A stretch of 64,000 bases of DNA, from contig BROG01000155.1 of NCBI GenBank assembly GCA_030159075.1, positions 975,001 to 1,039,000 on the forward strand. Reading direction: 5' to 3'. The position numbers were made by a program, and so were the translations under genes. The stretch's first letter is position 1, and each line of letters begins with the position of its first letter. The stretch comes from Atrina japonica. Its lineage: Eukaryota; Mollusca; Bivalvia; Pterioida; Pinnidae. This document shows positions 48,643 through 60,940 of this stretch, one piece after another. The notes beneath the pieces were generated by a model. It did not search any database. It was not told the DNA's origin and saw only the letters and a list, made by a program, of their open reading frames with translations.

Positions 48643-51009
48643 TTATGGCAAATTTCCTTCTTTTTGGACACAGAAAACTAGCTACTGGTATATTTTTGTT
48701 TAATTGGTGGTTTTGTCATGATTCATAATTTGGTGTGTTGTATAGTGATTGTCAGAGACAAAGAATGCGCTGGCATCTATCATAACTTAGTTTGTTAGTG
48801 ACCCAGCACCAACCAATTAGCACTATCTAAACAGCTTGGTCAAGGTGCTGCGACATGTACAAAAATGTGTGTTGAATGGCGTCTAATCCCTAGCTCCCTC
48901 CAATGATAGACACCTTTTTTCTGGTCAAATTTTTGCTGGTTCTGTTAAAATTCCAAATGTTTGACGTCATTATCAAATGGTAACTTCAGTTTTGCACGGA
49001 AGATGTTCCCCTTACGGCATTAGACTGAATCCTGATAAATGTGTTTTCCTGCATTTATAAAACAAGGAGCTGCACTTGCTTTCAAGACATTGCCTTAGTT
49101 CATATTAAAAGTGCAAAATTACTGAGAATATATAGTGAAATTCATTTTTAGGAATTCATTTTATCCCACTTATTGTATAGTACTGTACTGGTAGAGTACC
49201 AATAGCCAGCTAGGTCCAGTAGCCAGCTATTGCATTTATTCATTTTGGCTATATTATACAGAACATGATTTTATGAGATATTTTTAGATCAACCAATCAT
49301 CAGATGTTGGCTATTTCCCCAAACAACAGGAAAACATTTTGTGGTAAATACTAAAAACGAAATCACCCCATAACTGGCTACTGGTCCTAGCCAGCTACTA
49401 GTCTACGACCAGTACAACCTTGATACCGATTACTGTCAGATAGGCCTAGCCTATGTAATTTAATCATTATGCAGAATTGATGTAAAATAAAGTAACAAAG
49501 AAGGTTGGTTAGTTTTTGTAACTAATTTCTACTAACAATTAACATTTTTGAGCTTACAATCATATATTGCAATGAATATGACTTAGTGCAAAGTTGCATC
49601 TGTTTTTAATAATATTCCCATTTCACTGATTTTGACATTGGTTAGCCCATTAAAATAACTATCGAATATTTTCTTCCAACATGCAAAAATGCACTGCGTT
49701 AACAATATGCTTGCGATATATTTGCTCACAAAGCCACATGATTAAGCTTCCAAAATTTTCATCGAGACTTACATTCAATGACAAACGATAAACATTGGCT
49801 AATAAGGAAAACACAAAGTTATTTTCCTCCACAGGAAGTAGGTCTACTTTTCGTTCTTTTTTCTTTTCTAATGGAGCCTTCATTATTAACTGTATCGCGA
49901 TCCCGACGAAGCATGTTTAGGGTTTTCTCTGTGAGTTTGGCCACAGAGACGGAGTTTTTCTTCTTTTTATTTTGAAAAGAAAATCATTTTGATTTTAAAG
50001 AATGGAATGTTTGTTATCACTGAGGACATTGTTTTATAAAACCTTAGTAAATAAAGTCAGCGACGGATTCAAAGGGGCGTACAGTACAGTCAGTAAAATC
50101 ATCTCCGTACGAAATGCACAAATGCTTATTGATTGCACGACATAGAGGCATATATAGGCCTATATATGTCTCTGATTGTACGATAAGAATATGGATAAAA
50201 AGTTGTCAGCTGTCTGACTGAAATACTGAAGTGCCTTCGGATTAAATCCGAAATTGGTTATTTTTTAGCAACACCAGTAGCCTAAAAGGACGTGGCTTTC
50301 GGCAACAAGATTAGAAAACTACAACAAGGTCTAAAATTGATTTTTTTGTTTGCCTGTTTGTTTGTTTTTTTCACAAAAGATTTTCGTAATTAGACGATTA
50401 TATTTTATAAAATGATCCGCTTCAACATTGCTGTTAGTCGTCCCCTGAAAAAGTTACCCACCCCTTCTAGAAAAAATACCCCCTGCATGTAATTTAAGGA
50501 AAAATAACATTTACACGGATATCATGAAAGATTATTATCTGGACATCGGCGGACCTGCTTGAACCTCCAATGTCAAAAAAGGACCAAAACTCGGTAAACA
50601 TCTAACTATCGTCTTCTCATGAGCCAGTGAGCATAGCTCTCAAATGAACAGTTAAACATGAACATCTAATATCGTCTACTTGTATTGTTTCATAAGTTAT
50701 TTATAAGTTTGTGCCAAAGATGTGGCTTTTATAAGTTTAATTCGATGTGGTTTTTTCCTATTCTAAACACATTAAATTGCATTTGTTGTCTTGAAATGTA
50801 TTTTTTTCTGTCTTTTTTTCTGATAATAAGATTGGTTTTTATAATATTAGAATGGTCTAATTTTCTGGCAACATTCTCACATCGGACGGAGAAAAATCTT
50901 TTGGCGAACCCACATCTTATGAATATGAGATGTTGTGGCTCTCAGTCGAAGATATCAATCACTGAGCCATCACGTGATTCAATACCCTGAATATCTCATG
51001 TGGTATTTA
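48643..51009. other. Upstream flank of the host gene
   Basis: It probably contains the promoter and an untranslated first exon of the host gene, since an acceptor precedes exon 1. No element could be pinned down. A locally less AT-rich stretch with CpG (TCGCGATCCCGACGAAG) lies near 49895-49910. Confidence 0.35.
50645..50865. repeat. Dispersed repeat, copy 1, left of the gypsy element
   Basis: AACAGTTAAACATGAACATC, TTTCATAAGTTA and GCATTTGTTGTCTTGAAATG recur with changes at 60715-60940. Confidence 0.6.
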
Positions 51010-51497
51010 TGTCACGGAGTGTTAAATTTAGGTAAAACTAAATTATCAGATCCGCCTAAATTTTAAATAAGTGTAAATAGTCATTGTCTTGTACGTATTT
51101 TGTTTATTGTCCGTGCGTGTAGAACGTATTGTCCAGTCTTGTGTCCAGTTTTTAGTACATGAGGAAAGTGTGAGTGAGTAGAAGTACGTGGTATGATTGG
51201 TTGGGAAGTTTTTATATTCCTTATATGGAACTGTATGAAAGTGGTAAAACAGGTTTTATATAGAATCAAACCTTTAACCATTTCCACCCTATAGCGCTCA
51301 TTCTTATCAAAACTTATGTAGAGATAAGACATCAAGTCTAATCCAGAGATTTGCATTAGATAGGATATACATCGTATTACTTTGATGTAATATCAAAATC
51401 CCAAGTGGCTGTATATGTGGAATAAACAACTGTATATGAATAAATACATTCAAACAGTCATAGCCGTATTAATTTTGTAATAACGGACCCTGTGACA
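51010..51497 (+). repeat. 5' LTR
   Basis: It starts TGTCACGGAGTG and ends GGACCCTGTGACA, so the termini form the short inverted repeat TGTCAC/GTGACA. AATAAA occurs twice near the 3' end. Compared with the 3' LTR I count one substitution and three small indels. Confidence 0.95.
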
Positions 51498-51499
51498 AA

Positions 51500-51514
51500 T
51501 GGCGCCCAACGTGG
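51500..51514 (+). other. Primer-binding site
   Basis: TGGCGCCCAACGTGG follows the 5' LTR after two bases. TGGCGCC is the usual complement of a tRNA 3' end (GGCGCCA). I did not identify the tRNA. Confidence 0.8.
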
Positions 51515-51932
51515 TTTGATACAGCCACTTGGAGAAAAAAAAAAAAGAAATTCTTCAATGGAAAAGAAGAAACAACAAACAAGACAAACTCAACCAAGAT
51601 GAGATAGATGAGAGCGGTAACATATGAATTCTAAACAAAATCTGCAGATTAACGCTGGTGATCAACCGGAACATTGAGGAACTGATCCGTAAAATCATCA
51701 CAAGAAAAAAAAAAAAAAAAAAAAAAAATCGCTTCGGACTGGAAAATTACGTGAACAGAAGACTTCACAAAACTTGTTATAGGGTGTGAATCCGTAATCG
51801 GAATTTGACAATTTTAATTTGATTGACTTTTAATTAAATAAGTATGTATATATTTATGACTGAAAAGAACTGAAAATTAATTGTTTAATATAAATGTATG
51901 AGAGGCGTATGAAAGAGTGTTTAAAGGTAATT

Positions 51933-51970
<38 letters not shown>

Positions 51971-52206
51971 AATAGTTATAGACAAATGTTATATGAAAAA
52001 GGTATAAAAGAATCACTTTCAATTTTAACAGTCTTGTCGTACTAACACTGCACTTGCACGAAATTTTCAGAATTTAGTAGCTGTGTGTTTGAAGTGGTTG
52101 ACAGGTAACTGAGAGAATTATATGTTTAGTGTTTTGTAATTGTAATCGTCTGTACGTTAAATCTGTGAAAAAAAAAAAAACTTATTTGATATTGTGAGGT
52201 CCCTAA
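51515..52206 (+). other. Retrotransposon leader with long A-runs
   Basis: A-rich untranslated leader of the gypsy element with A-runs near 51705-51728, 51941-51970 and 52170-52181. No coding signal is seen. Confidence 0.6.
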
Positions 52207-52928
52207 TGAGCTCTAACAAATTACTTAAATATATTGAAAAACCCATAGAAAATAAAAAGTTACAAACAAAATATGCTATTTTGATTTCAAACAGTTTAGG
52301 TAGATATTTAAAAATACCATTGTGATTTGTTAAAAATCTGAAAAATTTTCAGCTTGAATTTGTCTGTAGGGGAGGTGCTACTTTTCCAGAACAGTACAAT
52401 TGGCTGAGAAGAAATCTTCATAACAGAGTTACAAATTATCACAAAATTTTCTTTTTGTTTGGTTAGGAACATGTGATCTTACACAGAAATCCGGGAGATT
52501 TATAAAATTTCGGCACCGAAAACGACGACATTGCAGTGAATTATTGTATTAATCAAATTCAAAGATTTGTTTCTTTTATTTCAGAATTTTCGTCTGTACA
52601 GCTAATATTTTTAGAAATTCCACCCTACTCTATTTTAGAGTGGAATAAATTAAAGGGTCATACAAATCCTGATCAATTTAAAGGTGATGATGTTGTTTTG
52701 AATTCCAGAATAAATTTGATCAACGAATTTATTAGACAGCAAAACGATACCAGAAATGTTTTGTCACCTCAGTTCAAGACAGATATCCTAAGATACAGAA
52801 AGAAAAAAGGAGGATATCAACGAAAATCAGTAAATTTATCGTTACTGAAAGACGGTATCCACCCGATCCCGATTTTAGCACGTTATTGGATGAAAAGGTT
52901 GGTGAATAAAATTAGTATTTATTGTTAG
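52207..52928 (+). pseudogene. SGNH/GDSL-esterase-like ORF between primer-binding site and gag (interrupted)
   Basis: Read from ATG 52207, the frame shows KYAILISNSLGRYL (block-I-like nucleophile serine region), an in-frame TGA near 52324, FVCRGGATF, a frameshift, WLGTCDLTQKSGRFIKFR (block III-like), a second frameshift near 52530, FLEIPPYSI, and near the end LLKDGIHPIPILARYWMKRL. The last carries the D-x-x-H pair that supplies catalytic Asp and His in SGNH hydrolases. It ends at TAG 52928, about 235 residues in all. Esterase-like domains are known in ORF1 of some LINEs (CR1/L2). I infer a captured hydrolase-like ORF in this gypsy element. The fold call is by motif only. Confidence 0.6.
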
Positions 52929-53118
52929 AATATTTTAGTCTTAGAATTTATGTTAAAATTTTCGACTATGTAGTATACGGGATAGTTTGTATATAAAATT
53001 GGTTCTGCCAACTTCGTTGGTGGGGATTGACCCAATCACTGGAAGGTAGTTCTCGGTGGTGTGCAGACTATTTCGTGTATACATAGTTGAGATTTTGATA
53101 AATTTAATATCTATCAAA

Positions 53119-54232
53119 ATGGCAGAAGGATCTGATGAGAAAAATCCTCTAAAAGAACTGATAGATACTATAAATAAAAATCCTCAGTATAAAGTCATCA
53201 CTAAGGAGGAATATGATACTCTTGTGGGACAATGTAAAGGGGCAGTCGGTACAAGCACACCTAACCCAAATATACCAAAATTTTCTTTTCAACAACAAGA
53301 TTTATCCCCAATAAATAGACTTATAAACGTAACGTCTCAAAGTCAATATAATGGGGGAAACATGAGTATCCCTAAGCTTCCAATTTTCAGTGGAAGTGAA
53401 GAAATTCCAAAAGGGGAGGTAAATCATGATGTGTGGAGTTTAGAGGTACGTTGCCTACAGAATGCCTTGATTCCTGATCATGTTTTACTACAATCAATAC
53501 GTAGATCTTTTACGAGGAATGGCACGGTGTCTGTTGTTGACTCTTGGTGAAAATGCATCAGTTCAAATGATTTTAGAAAAACTTGAAGATTTTTATGGCA
53601 GCGTTAATACAACGGAGATACTGATGCAAACGTTTTATAATGATTGTCAAAAAGATAACGAATCGATCGTATCATATGGGTCTAGGTTAGAGCAAATATT
53701 ATATAAAGCTATCAAATTGGGCCATATAGATTCAGCAGCTCAAGATAGTATGCTAAGGTCAAAATTTTTGGACTGGTTTGCGAGACCAAAACTTAAGAAA
53801 TGCTACAAGACTTAAGTATGAAACCATTAAAGACTTTCAAACACTTTTTACGTGAAATTAGACTAGTTGAACAAATGGAAAAAAATATGACAAAATTAAA
53901 ACCAAAATCGGTCCAACACCATACAGTTTCTGCAACAGCAGAATCAGACAAGTCATGTACAAGTGAGATTTTTAAACAACTAAGTGAACTCAAGAGTCAA
54001 TTGCAGTTAATACAAAATAAATTAGAAAAGTCGGAAAACAAAGAGAAAGAAAGTGTTGAAAGTACACACGCCCGATAGGAAGTAATAATTCCCAGATATT
54101 CAGAGGAAATTATCGGGGTAGAGGATTCAGGGGTAGAAATTTTAGGAGGGGATCTAATAATAGGCCATCTAGGGGATTTCAAAGTAGAAATCAAGAACCT
54201 TTCAGTGGTGAAAGGAATCACCCAAATGTTTA
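53119..54232 (+). pseudogene. gag (capsid and RG-rich nucleocapsid), frameshifted
   Basis: It starts MAEGSDEKNPLKELIDTI. The capsid-like helices include VWSLEVRCLQ, ILEKLEDFYGSVNTTEIL and QTFYNDCQKDNESIVSYGSR. Three single-base shifts (near 53505, 53790 and 54070) split it. The C-terminus is an Arg-Gly-rich block (GNYRGRGFRGRNFRRGS) followed by a stop near 54232. No CCHC zinc knuckle is visible. Confidence 0.8.
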
Positions 54233-54329
54233 ACCTCCTCAGTTGAAGGGCAAACAGGGGAGGAAATCCAAGTATCCTTTAGCCCTACATTACAAGAAAG
54301 GATGAATAGGCCAATCTAATGAGAGTGAA

Positions 54330-55225
54330 ATACTTCTCTATGGTAAAAAGTGTAAAAGCATTGATAGATACGGGGCTATGGTCTCTAGCATATGTGAGGA
54401 ATTTTTATAACTCATTACAACCCTAAACCAATTCTACGAGACTTGAAAGATTTTAAATTAGAGGTGTTTGCTGCCAATGGCAATAAATTACCTTATACAG
54501 GGTACATTGAAGCTGAAATTAGTCTACCCCTTTATTAAATCAAATAAAGGGATCGCAACGTTCCCGTTATTAGTTACATCTACCACTAATTATAGAAAAG
54601 AGGTACCAGTAGTTATAGGGACAAATGTAATTAAATTGTTCCGTGGTATTAATGAACTGGAAGAGGAAACTGACAATATCCCTAGGTCCTGGAAGTTGGC
54701 ATTTGATGCTATGATCAAAGAAAAGGTCATTGCCGGTACGTACTACCAATAATTTTTCCATAACCATTGGTCCGAAATGAAGTTAAAACAATAAATGGGA
54801 TTGTGAAAAATACACGAAAGTTAACTACGGTAGTTACCGAGCAGACTGACACAAGTCAGTCAGGAAATTTAATAATATGCCCTAGAATTTTAGCTCTTGA
54901 TAACTCTAAATCAAAAGTCAGAGTGCCAGTGAGAATTTGTAACTTGTCGGCTTCGTCCATTAGTATACGTCCTAAGTCAAATATCTGTATTGTAAGTGAG
55001 GTGCAGGTCGTAGATTCTTGGGAAAATGAAGACTTGAGTAAAACGGAATCGGAAAAAAAGGGAGATAATCATAATCTTGGTGTTAAAATAAATCAAGACA
55101 GTCTAGAAACACAGGAAGTAGAACAAATAAATAATTTATTGTACAAATGGAAACACATATTTTCTACTTCATCCACGGACATTGGAAGAACTAATCTAGT
55201 CCAACATGAAATTAAAACTAGTTGA
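54330..55225 (+). pseudogene. pol: aspartic protease and linker, frameshifted
   Basis: The active-site-like ALIDTG lies at about 54355-54372, after which the frame shifts. FKLEVFAANGNKLPYTGYIE follows, then another shift into VPVVIGTNVIKLF, the usual last strand of a retropepsin. A linker up to 55225 (ILALDNSKSKVRVPVRICNL and onward) leads into the reverse transcriptase. Confidence 0.75.
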
Positions 55226-56566
55226 CGATATTCCCTTCAAGGAAACTTATCGTCGAATTCCTCCTGCTATGTACGAGGAAGTAAGACAACATTTAAAAGA
55301 AATGCTAGAGTCAGGAACAATAAGAAAATCAACTAGTCCCTATTGTTCTAATGTTGTTTTATGTAGAAAAACAGATGGGTCCCTGAGATTTTGCATAGAT
55401 TTGCGAAAATTAAATAATAAGACCATACAAGATGCTTATACCCTTCCAAGAGTTAACGATGTATTAGATTCATTGATAGGGTCCAAATATTTTTCTAAAC
55501 TGGACTTGAGATCCGGCTACTGGCAAGTGGAAATTAAAGAGGAGGATAAACACAAAACGGCATTCACAGTAGGTCCTCTGGGTTTTTTTGAGTGTAACCG
55601 AATGGCTTTCGGGTTAACTAATGCCCCCAGCTACCTTTCAAAGGTTAATGGAAGCATCTATGGGCGACATGCAGCTGAAAGAATGTCTAGTATTTCTGGA
55701 CGATATTCTAATTTTCTCAAAGACCTTTGATGAACATATGCATAGGTTAGAATCAGTTTTTAAAAAAACTCGAACAGCATAAATTTGAAATTAAAGCCGT
55801 CCAAATGTGAATTTCTAAATAGAGAAATTAAATATCTAGGTCATATTATTTCAGAAAATGGAATTAGTACAGATTCAGAAAAAGTTGAGGCTTTTAAAAA
55901 CTTGGCCTGTACCTACAAATATATAAAACAACTACGGTCATTTTTGGGTTTTGCCGGATACTACCGGAGATTTATAAAAGACTATTCTAAAATTGTAAAA
56001 CCTCTAAATGATTTATTAGTAGGTCACCCAAACAAATAAGTCTCCAAAGAAGAAAAATAAAAAGACACCTTGGATTTGGGGTGAATGTCAGAAACTTGCA
56101 TTTAGCAGTATCATTGATAAATTAACATCTCCTCCTATACTAGCGTATGCAGATTTTTCTAAACCTTTTATTGTAAATACGGATGCGTCAAATGATGGTT
56201 TAGGAGCTGTGTTATACCAGGTTCAAAATGGCCAGGAAAGGAGTAATTGCTTACGCCAGTAGAGGTCTTAGACCAAGTGAAAAGAACTACCCAGCTCATA
56301 AACTAGAATTTTTATGTTTAAAATGGGCTTTAAGCGATAAGTTTCATGATTACTTGTATGGTAATTCATTTGAGGTTAGAACTGACAATAATCCTCTGAC
56401 CTATGTAACAACAACGGCCAAACTTGATGCCACAGGACAAAGATGGCTAGCTGCTTTATCAAATTACAATTTCAAAATTTCCTATAGAAGTGGAAAATCA
56501 AATAGTGATGCCGATGGTCTATCTCGTCGTCCACATACGACTGATGTGTTCCCTGATATCATTTAA
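55206..56566 (+). pseudogene. pol: reverse transcriptase and RNase H, frameshifted
   Basis: RT motifs: YRRIPPAMYEEVRQHL, GSLRFCIDLRKLN, FSKLDLRSGYWQVEI, and, after a shift near 55640, VFLDDILIFS (the catalytic DD). Thumb and connection motifs: YLGHIISENGI and FLGFAGYYRRFIKDYSK. RNase H: FIVNTDASNDGLGAVLYQ, then a shift, IAYASRGLRPSEKNYPAHKL, VRTDNNPLTY and SNSDADGLSRRP. Order and motifs are typical Ty3/gypsy. Confidence 0.9.
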
Positions 56567-56749
56567 AGCGATATCGCAGGGTACTATAGCATCTAATGAA
56601 TGTTTTGCGTATGCTGAGACAGTAGTAGTGTCTCATGACAACAGTTTAGAAAAGGCTGTAAAGTTAGACAGAGAAGATATTCAAATTTTAAGTCAAATTG
56701 ATTTCAAAAGGAGCAAACAAACGATCCCAATATATCTGTAGTAGCTGAT

Positions 56750-58330
56750 TTGATTAAACAGGGGTGTAAAACTAAAGCTGAAAATCATAGACAATACTCT
56801 GATGAGATTTGTAAGTATCTCCGAGAGTGGGGTAAACTTGAAGTGATTAATGATGTTCTTTATAGAAATACTTCGGTTGATGGAGTCAATGTTCAACAAA
56901 TAGTTTTACCGCTGACATTGAGACAAATAGCTCTGAAGGGGTTTACATAATGATGTTGGTCACCCTGGTAGGGATAAGACATTATGGCTTGTAAGAAGGA
57001 GATTTTATTGGCCTGGTTTTGAGTCAGATGTAGAACAATTAGTTAATTCATGCACAAGTTGTGTTTGTTTTAAAACTCGTTTTCTGTACCAGCTGCTGAA
57101 CTAGTAAATATTCGCACTTCAAGGCCGTTAGAACTTGTTTGTATTGACTTTTTGTCACTAGAACCATCAAAAGGGGGTTATGAAAACATTCTAGTCATAA
57201 CTGACCATTTTACTAGATACGCTGTGGCTATCCCAACTCGAAATCAAATGGCGAAAACAACTGCTAAAGCACTATATGAGCATTTTATTTCTCACTATAG
57301 TTTTCCTGAACGATTACATAGTGACCAGGGTCGTAATTTCGAGAGCAACATAATCAAAGAGAATTGTGCAAATTTTCAGGTATTGAAAAATCTCGAACCA
57401 CCCCTTATCATCCTATGGGTAATGGGATGGTAGAGCGATTTAATCAGACTCTTATTAAAATGTTAGGAACTCTTGAAGAAAAACAAATGTCTGACTGGAA
57501 AAAATTATATTTCTCCTTTAGTTCATGCATATAATGCAACCAAACACGAGTCCACTGGTTTTTCGCCGCATTATTTAATGTTTGGTTGGCACCCTAGGTT
57601 GGCTATAGATGCTTATTTCGGTATAGATAAGAATTTAGAAAAAGATAGCTCCAGAAAAAATCATATGCCCAGAAATTAAAGGATCGTCTCCAATTTGCGT
57701 ATAAAACTGCCTTGAAAGAATCTGAAAAGAAAGGTGAAAAAATACAAAAACAATTATGACACAAAAGTGAGATATTCTAAATTAAATGTGGGAGACAGAG
57801 TTTTGGTTAGAGTCGTGGCAGTCAAAGGAAAGAATAAATTAGGCGATAAATGGGAGAGAGGCATCCTTACAAGGTCATAGATATTCCTAATCCGGAAATT
57901 CCGGTATTTAAGGTACAGAGGGAGAACAATAAAGGTCCAATACGAACACTTCACAGAAATTTGTTGTTACCTTTTATGTACCTTGATAATGAAAACCTGG
58001 TTTCAAATCCTGTGAGTTTAGTGGAACAGAAAGATAAGAAATTAAAGAAAAAAATCAAAGAGTCCAGATTATTCTGATTCTGACAATGAGAGTGATTCAT
58101 CAAGTGAATCAGTTTTTCAACCTTACATCATTCCGGCAAGGCGTAATTTCTGCAAAAAGTCAGATTGGGCCTATCCGAACTTCAAGTTCTGATTCTGGGA
58201 ATAAAAGTAGGTTGACAAAATTGACGAGGGAAAGCAATATAAACTCTGGTACGGGTGCTTCAGGCAACGTATCTATACCACAGGTAAGTGTTAAGGATAC
58301 TAACTCAAATTCCAGTGGGAAATGAAACTA
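56750..58330 (+). pseudogene. pol: integrase, frameshifted
   Basis: The zinc-binding H-H-C-C region is visible as NDVGHPGRDKTL, RFYWPGFESDVEQLV and SCTSCVCF. The catalytic core shows ICIDFLSLEP-like sequence near 57135, ILVITDHFTRYAVAIPTRNQ and [10 protein letters not shown]. After a shift, [13 protein letters not shown] supplies the catalytic Glu. The C-terminal part includes [20 protein letters not shown]. The frame is broken at several places. Confidence 0.88.
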
Positions 58331-58759
58331 ATGATTTGACGCCAGTATTGAGACCAAAAAGGAATAGGAAACCTCCAGATCGCTACGGTGAGTGGATGAT
58401 GGCAACGCATGCTGCCACAGTTACTATAGATAATGAGGTTTTTGTTTGATTTTCAGGTGAGAATGTCACGGAAAATATGTACATAAGATAATGTATTGGT
58501 TTTATTACAGATGAATTCGATGGTGAACCAATTTGATATCTGCAGTTTTGATTTTTATTCTGTTTGCAAATAGATGTTTCACTTTGTAGGTTATGTTTAT
58601 CACACCATATAATAACTAATTCCAGAGAAGTCATTGATATATATATCTATATATTTACATATATCATATGGATTTTATAATGTAATTGTCTTTGATATGG
58701 AATTATGATAGTGATAAAAGTTATAAATAAATGTATGATAATGTGAGGACACATTTTTC

Positions 58760-58774
58760 TCAAGTAGGGGAGAA
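58760..58774 (+). other. Polypurine tract
   Basis: CAAGTAGGGGAGAA ends directly at the 3' LTR. This is the expected plus-strand primer of an LTR element. Confidence 0.75.
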
Positions 58775-59265
58775 TGTCACGGAGTGTTTAAATTTAGGTA
58801 AAACTAAATTATCAGATCCGCCTAAATTTTAAATAAGTGTAAATAGTCATTGTCTTGTACGTATTTTGTTTATTGTCCGTGCGTGTAGAACGTATTGTCC
58901 AGTCTTGTGTCCAGTGTTTAGTACATGAGGAAAGTGTGAGTGAGTAGAAGTACGTGGTATGATTGGTTGGAAGTTTTTATATTCCTTATATGGAACTGTA
59001 TGAAAGTGGTTTTAAAACAGGTTTTATATAGAATCAAACCTTTAACCATTTCCACCCTATAGCGCTCATTCTTATCAAAACTTATGTAGAGATAAGACAT
59101 CAAGTCTAATCCAGAGATTTGCATTAGATAGGATATACATCGTATTACTTTGATGTAATATCAAAATCCCAAGTGGCTGTATATGTGGAATAAACAACTG
59201 TATATGAATAAATACATTCAAACAGTCATAGCCGTATTAATTTTGTAATAACGGACCCTGTGACA
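58775..59265 (+). repeat. 3' LTR
   Basis: It matches the 5' LTR throughout, with one extra T near the start, one T/G substitution, one G fewer and three extra T. It ends TGTGACA. Confidence 0.95.
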
Positions 59266-59344
59266 TTTATATGCCAAAAACTTCCATTATTCATATTCCC
59301 CTCGTTATGTCCTTCTATTAATCCGTAGAAATATTGATTCGGAA

Positions 59345-59457
59345 CCCGGGCCATTTTTCTACAGGTAGGCCTATGGGTCAATTTTCTACAAGTGTGATTT
59401 CTACGTAGAATATTGACCCTGGGTATTTTTTCTATGCGGGTCACTTTTCTACATTAC
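59345..59457. repeat. TTTTTCTAC/GTAGAA-rich dispersed repeat, copy 2
   Basis: GGCCATTTTTCTACAGGTAG, TCTACGTAGAATATTGACCC and GTCACTTTTCTACATTACAC resemble copy 1. It lies just after the gypsy element. Confidence 0.65.
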
Positions 59458-60714
59458 ACCGACAGTTTTTTTTAAATCACAAATCTTATACAGTTTGGGG
59501 AAAAAATGAAATTGCGTATTGCTCCATTGATCATGAGTACCCGAATTTACCCCCGGCTTTCAGTGGGGTCCAGGTAATTCAGTCTTGTATTGTTCTTGTC
59601 TTATTTTAGTTTTCGCCATGGCTTTACCTGAAGGCGAATTCGGGCAGTGGTGTACGCTTTACAGTTGAAAAAATGTGTAAAAAGTTGGGGGTTTTTTTGT
59701 ACAAAAGTTCGTAAATTGATTTAAAAAAAAGGAAAAAAAACATAAAAATGTTCACGCCTTGTTACGCTCGGCGAAGTTATTCTGCTATTTCTCCCCTCGA
59801 ATTAAAAACCCTAGATCCACCCTGGTTTTGTCTGTTTGTTTTGAATTTTATGGCTCTTACTAGGCATTCGTTTATTTAATTTTTTCTCAAAAGTGTTTAC
59901 AAAATGTGTTAGTAAATATATTTTCGTTTTTACATATTTTCTCAGTTGGTATACACATATGTGAAAATTTAATATTTATATGATTTTCCATTGAATTACT
60001 TAAAGCTAGAGATTGCAAAAAAATCTAACCATCGATAATATCCAATTCTTTACTCAGAATGAACTCACCTTCTTCGTCTTGTCAAAATCCCCACACAAAC
60101 ACACAATTCTACACCCCCTCCCGACATTTTGTCCGTAACAGGCTAACAGGGTATCTGGTAATACTGAATTTGCCTGCAGATGTGAAATCGACATGTGTGT
60201 GTTTTACAGTGATCGTTGCGTCTAATCAGGGGATGTGTCCTATCACCTCACACGGCGATACATCACCAAATATCGATTTAAATGTCTCTCTTAAAATCGT
60301 TTGAAGTAGAATAAAGTAACAGATATTTCTGGTGCTTCTGACAACTAACGTCAATTTGAAGACATTTTCTATTCTAATATATTTAAAACCAGGACCCAAA
60401 GTCTCCATATAAAACACAGTTTATTAACATATATTCAGTTGTTTGTAAACAACGCAAAGCATTGGACAAACACGAATCTCTGAAAAAAACATGGTATCAG
60501 GTGTTGGGAGGAGCAAGCATCCCCTGTCGACCTGTCACATCTGCCGTGAATCCATATAGATAAGTTCAAATAATCTATTTAGTAGTAAGGCCATTCCAAG
60601 TTGTTTTTGTTTTTTTTGTTTAGCGACCACCGATAGATGGGTTTTGAAACCACAAAATAGGAAGAAGAAAAAACACAAACATCATGGGGTAAAGTTTGGA
60701 AGATAGCCCTAAAA

Positions 60715-60940
60715 TAAACAGTTAAACATGAACATTTATTTTCATCATTGTGAAAACTATCATTTCATAAGTTAGTCATCAGTAATTATGTACCAAAGCT
60801 ATGGGTATTATAAATCTAATTTTGTTTTTCTTTGTTAACATATGAAGAAAATACTTTTAAAATGTGCATTTGTTATCCTTAAAATGTCTTGTTTTTCTGT
60901 CGTGTTGTGTTTTTTCCTGATAGAAATATAGGTTTTTGAT
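60715..60940. repeat. Dispersed repeat, copy 2, right of the gypsy element
   Basis: AACAGTTAAACATGAACATT, TTTCATAAGTTAG and GCATTTGTTATCCTTAAAAT align with copy 1 in the same orientation, diverged. Confidence 0.6.

Larger units (their letters stand above)
51010..59265 (+). mobile_element. Full-length Ty3/gypsy LTR retrotransposon with an extra leader ORF
   Basis: Two near-identical LTRs (488 and 491 bp), a primer-binding site, a leader ORF, gag, protease, reverse transcriptase, RNase H, integrase and a polypurine tract occur in the canonical gypsy order. TTTA flanks both ends (51006-51009 and 59266-59269), a likely target-site duplication; TTTAT fits if the LTR is taken to start one base later. 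Coding frames are interrupted about ten or more times by single-base shifts, so this copy as assembled is not coding-competent. It lies about 2.8 kb upstream of the host gene start, in opposite orientation. Confidence 0.93.
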
